Shown here one piece after another: positions 63,501-64,000 of a stretch of 64,000 nucleotides of DNA (positions are counted from its first letter, which is position 1; every line of letters begins with the position of its first letter). This stretch comes from Lingula anatina. Taxonomy: Eukaryota > Brachiopoda > Lingulata > Lingulida > Lingulidae. The stretch is taken from assembly GCF_001039355.2 (NCBI RefSeq), contig NW_019775887.1, forward strand, positions 113,950 to 177,949, in the 5' to 3' direction. The notes under the pieces are model-generated. The model was not told where the DNA came from and did no database searches. It saw only the letters and a program-made list of their open reading frames with translations. A program made the position numbers and the translations under genes.

Positions 63501-63594
63501 CAATTGCACTGTACTCTAAATCTATTTGTTTCAGAGCGATGACTTGGTAGCCTACTGTAGATTCAAGAGCAGCGACAGAACCACTGTCACATGG
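54502..63594 (+). CDS. MOXD1: DBH-like copper monooxygenase 1 (MOXD1), 5' nine exons, truncated by window end
   Basis: A secretory-pathway copper type II, ascorbate-dependent monooxygenase; its substrate is not established. Exons: 54502-54756, 59728-59874, 60270-60455, 60685-60771, 61215-61400, 61824-61926, 62464-62627, 62950-63138 and 63535-63594, giving 459 aa so far in one continuous frame. The ATG starts a signal peptide (LVLTVFTAFATTVIG). The DOMON domain (about 20-150) has TGYVGLGFSPNG and GADIVIGW. The catalytic domains have HHMIK (221-225, CuH histidines), GHEALVHH (233-240), and HTHLAG (393-398, CuM histidines). The exon with the CuM methionine should follow the TW at 459 and lies beyond the window; about 150 residues are missing there. 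A zinc-finger gene occupies intron 1 on the other strand. Confidence 0.94.
56087..57736 (-). CDS. Sixteen-finger C2H2 zinc-finger protein, intronless, nested in MOXD1 intron 1
   Basis: A single open frame of 549 aa from ATG (57734-57736) to TAA. Sixteen tandem C2H2 fingers with near-canonical HTGEKPFKCQYC linkers run from about residue 18 to 465. In 14 of the 16 the conserved helix Leu (seventh before the last His) is Cys; the other two have Tyr (finger 5) or Phe (finger 12). Fingers 1 and 2 are identical in protein and almost in DNA. The roughly 85 residue tail has two degenerate copies of VSLQxIKxEFQxExxPHGT and psi-K-x-E sites (IKSE, VKME) that could be sumoylated. No KRAB, BTB or SCAN domain is seen. 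It probably binds DNA in the nucleus; target unknown. Lack of introns and position inside another gene's intron suggest a retrocopy or transposed origin. Confidence 0.88.
   Translation of the reverse strand: MSCVVKRNKMAHTGEKPFKCQYCEKSFSVKKSCIHHERIHTGEKPFKCQYCEKSFSVKKSCIHHERIHTGEKPFKCQYCEKRFIVRPSCIQHERTHTGEKPFKCQYCEKKFTVKWSCIQHEMNHTGEKPFKCQYCGKSFTRQSKYKQHERIHTGEKPFKCQYCDKSFSGKPNCMQHEMIHTVEKPFKCQYCEKSYSVKSKCKQHERTHSGEKPFKCQYCEKCFKIKQGCIAHEKTHTGEKPFKCQYCEKSFSGKRNCMQHEMIHTGEKPFQCQYCEKSFNVKRGCIRHERTHTGEKPFKCQYCEKSFSIKQSCIQHEMNHTGKKPFKCQYCGKSFGRKQNFIKHERTHTGEKPFKCQYCENSFCSKQSCIQHEMNHTGEKPFKCKYCEKSFCVKSKCEQHERTHTGEKPFKCQYCESSFCSKQSCILHEKNHTEEKSFKCKYCEKSHSIKSQCKQHEMIHTEVSLQTIRKEFQGENIPHGTMVSLQSIKSEFQDEVMPHGTNEQRKSDVDTVVKMELNDSNAPELRPNIYPVAMFRNVFADTDVVSDYT
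57889..58430 (+). CDS. Orphan pair of coding-like exons, function unknown
   Basis: 57889-57981 and 58326-58430 are each flanked by plausible splice sites (tcag| and |gtatgc; tttag|) in compatible phase. They join to about 65 codons ending in TGA, with Cys-containing CDKYKTNLCSQSNVQ and then CVQISMQGVTHSVYNGRDD. They cannot be part of MOXD1, whose exons 1 and 2 already join in phase and match the family. No start codon or upstream exon was found. Could be the 3' end of a small gene, a fragment inserted with the zinc-finger gene, or chance. Confidence 0.25.
58948..59003. repeat. Three-unit short tandem repeat
   Basis: cctgaaatggRttgtca occurs three times at about 19 bp spacing in MOXD1 intron 1. 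Confidence 0.85.
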
Positions 63595-64000
63595 GTAAGG
63601 TCCACAAAAACTGCAACAATAGATTGGCAATAGAAAAAAAAACAGAAATGCATTCTGATAATAATTTAGCACAATTTGCAAGGGTCATTAAAATACACCC
63701 ACCCTTTTGTTGGACATTATAATATAGACAAAGAAAAAACCTTCGGATGATCATAGGTTTGTTATATTAAAGTATGGGCCTCTGCCTGTATAGAATCACT
63801 GCAATATAAGCGGAGACCCTTCCGATTCAAAGACTATTCTAAGCCTCATGTACCTGTGAAAAAAGTCGCAATTGAATTTAATTCCGTAATGTTTCACTGA
63901 CGAAAAACAGCCATTCGACCAGGAAAAGTCCTTTCTGAATTTATTAAATTTGATGTAAGCTCTGTGATATTTCTCTTTTTGGATCAACTTAGGGGGTAAA

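Overview
The window is animal nuclear DNA. Genes are split by GT-AG introns, intergenic DNA is AT-rich, and small palindromic transposons and microsatellites are frequent. Gene content (two interferon regulatory factors, borealin, MOXD1, PEDS1) shows a metazoan. The general texture (frequent acatgta and ctagta words, many foldback elements, heterozygosity-like duplications in the assembly) suggests a marine lophotrochozoan, most likely a bivalve mollusc. The species assignment is an inference, not something read directly.

Layout, left to right. (1) PEDS1, the plasmanylethanolamine desaturase (minus strand, 20-11726, complete in five exons), stands head to head with MTG2, a mitochondrial Obg GTPase (plus, 12679-15842); a short shared promoter lies near 11.73-11.84 kb. 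(2) Two paralogous interferon regulatory factors diverge from a 3.8 kb spacer: IRF-A (minus, 17240-28994, 11 exons) and IRF-B (plus, 32821-40905, 8 exons). Each has an IRF1/2-like DNA-binding domain and a C-terminal IRF association domain. Each also has a decayed extra copy of one of its own exons nearby. (3) AIRIM, homologue of human C1orf109 (minus, 42290-43749, 4 exons), is head to head with borealin/CDCA8 (plus, 44695-49664, 9 exons). The human orthologues are also neighbours in this arrangement, so this looks like very old microsynteny. A 285 bp foldback transposon with a 10 bp target duplication sits in the shared spacer. (4) About 2 kb after borealin is present twice with a single N between the copies, probably two haplotypes placed in tandem. 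(5) MOXD1, a copper monooxygenase (plus, 54502 to beyond the window end), has nine exons here. Its first intron holds, on the opposite strand, a single-exon 16-finger C2H2 protein whose fingers mostly have Cys in place of the conserved core Leu.

All exon models were read by eye from splice sites, reading-frame phase and family similarity; every phase was checked and closes. No tRNA, rRNA or CRISPR array was found. About ten foldback/MITE elements, several sharing a GCATTC-type terminus, account for most of the remaining structure.
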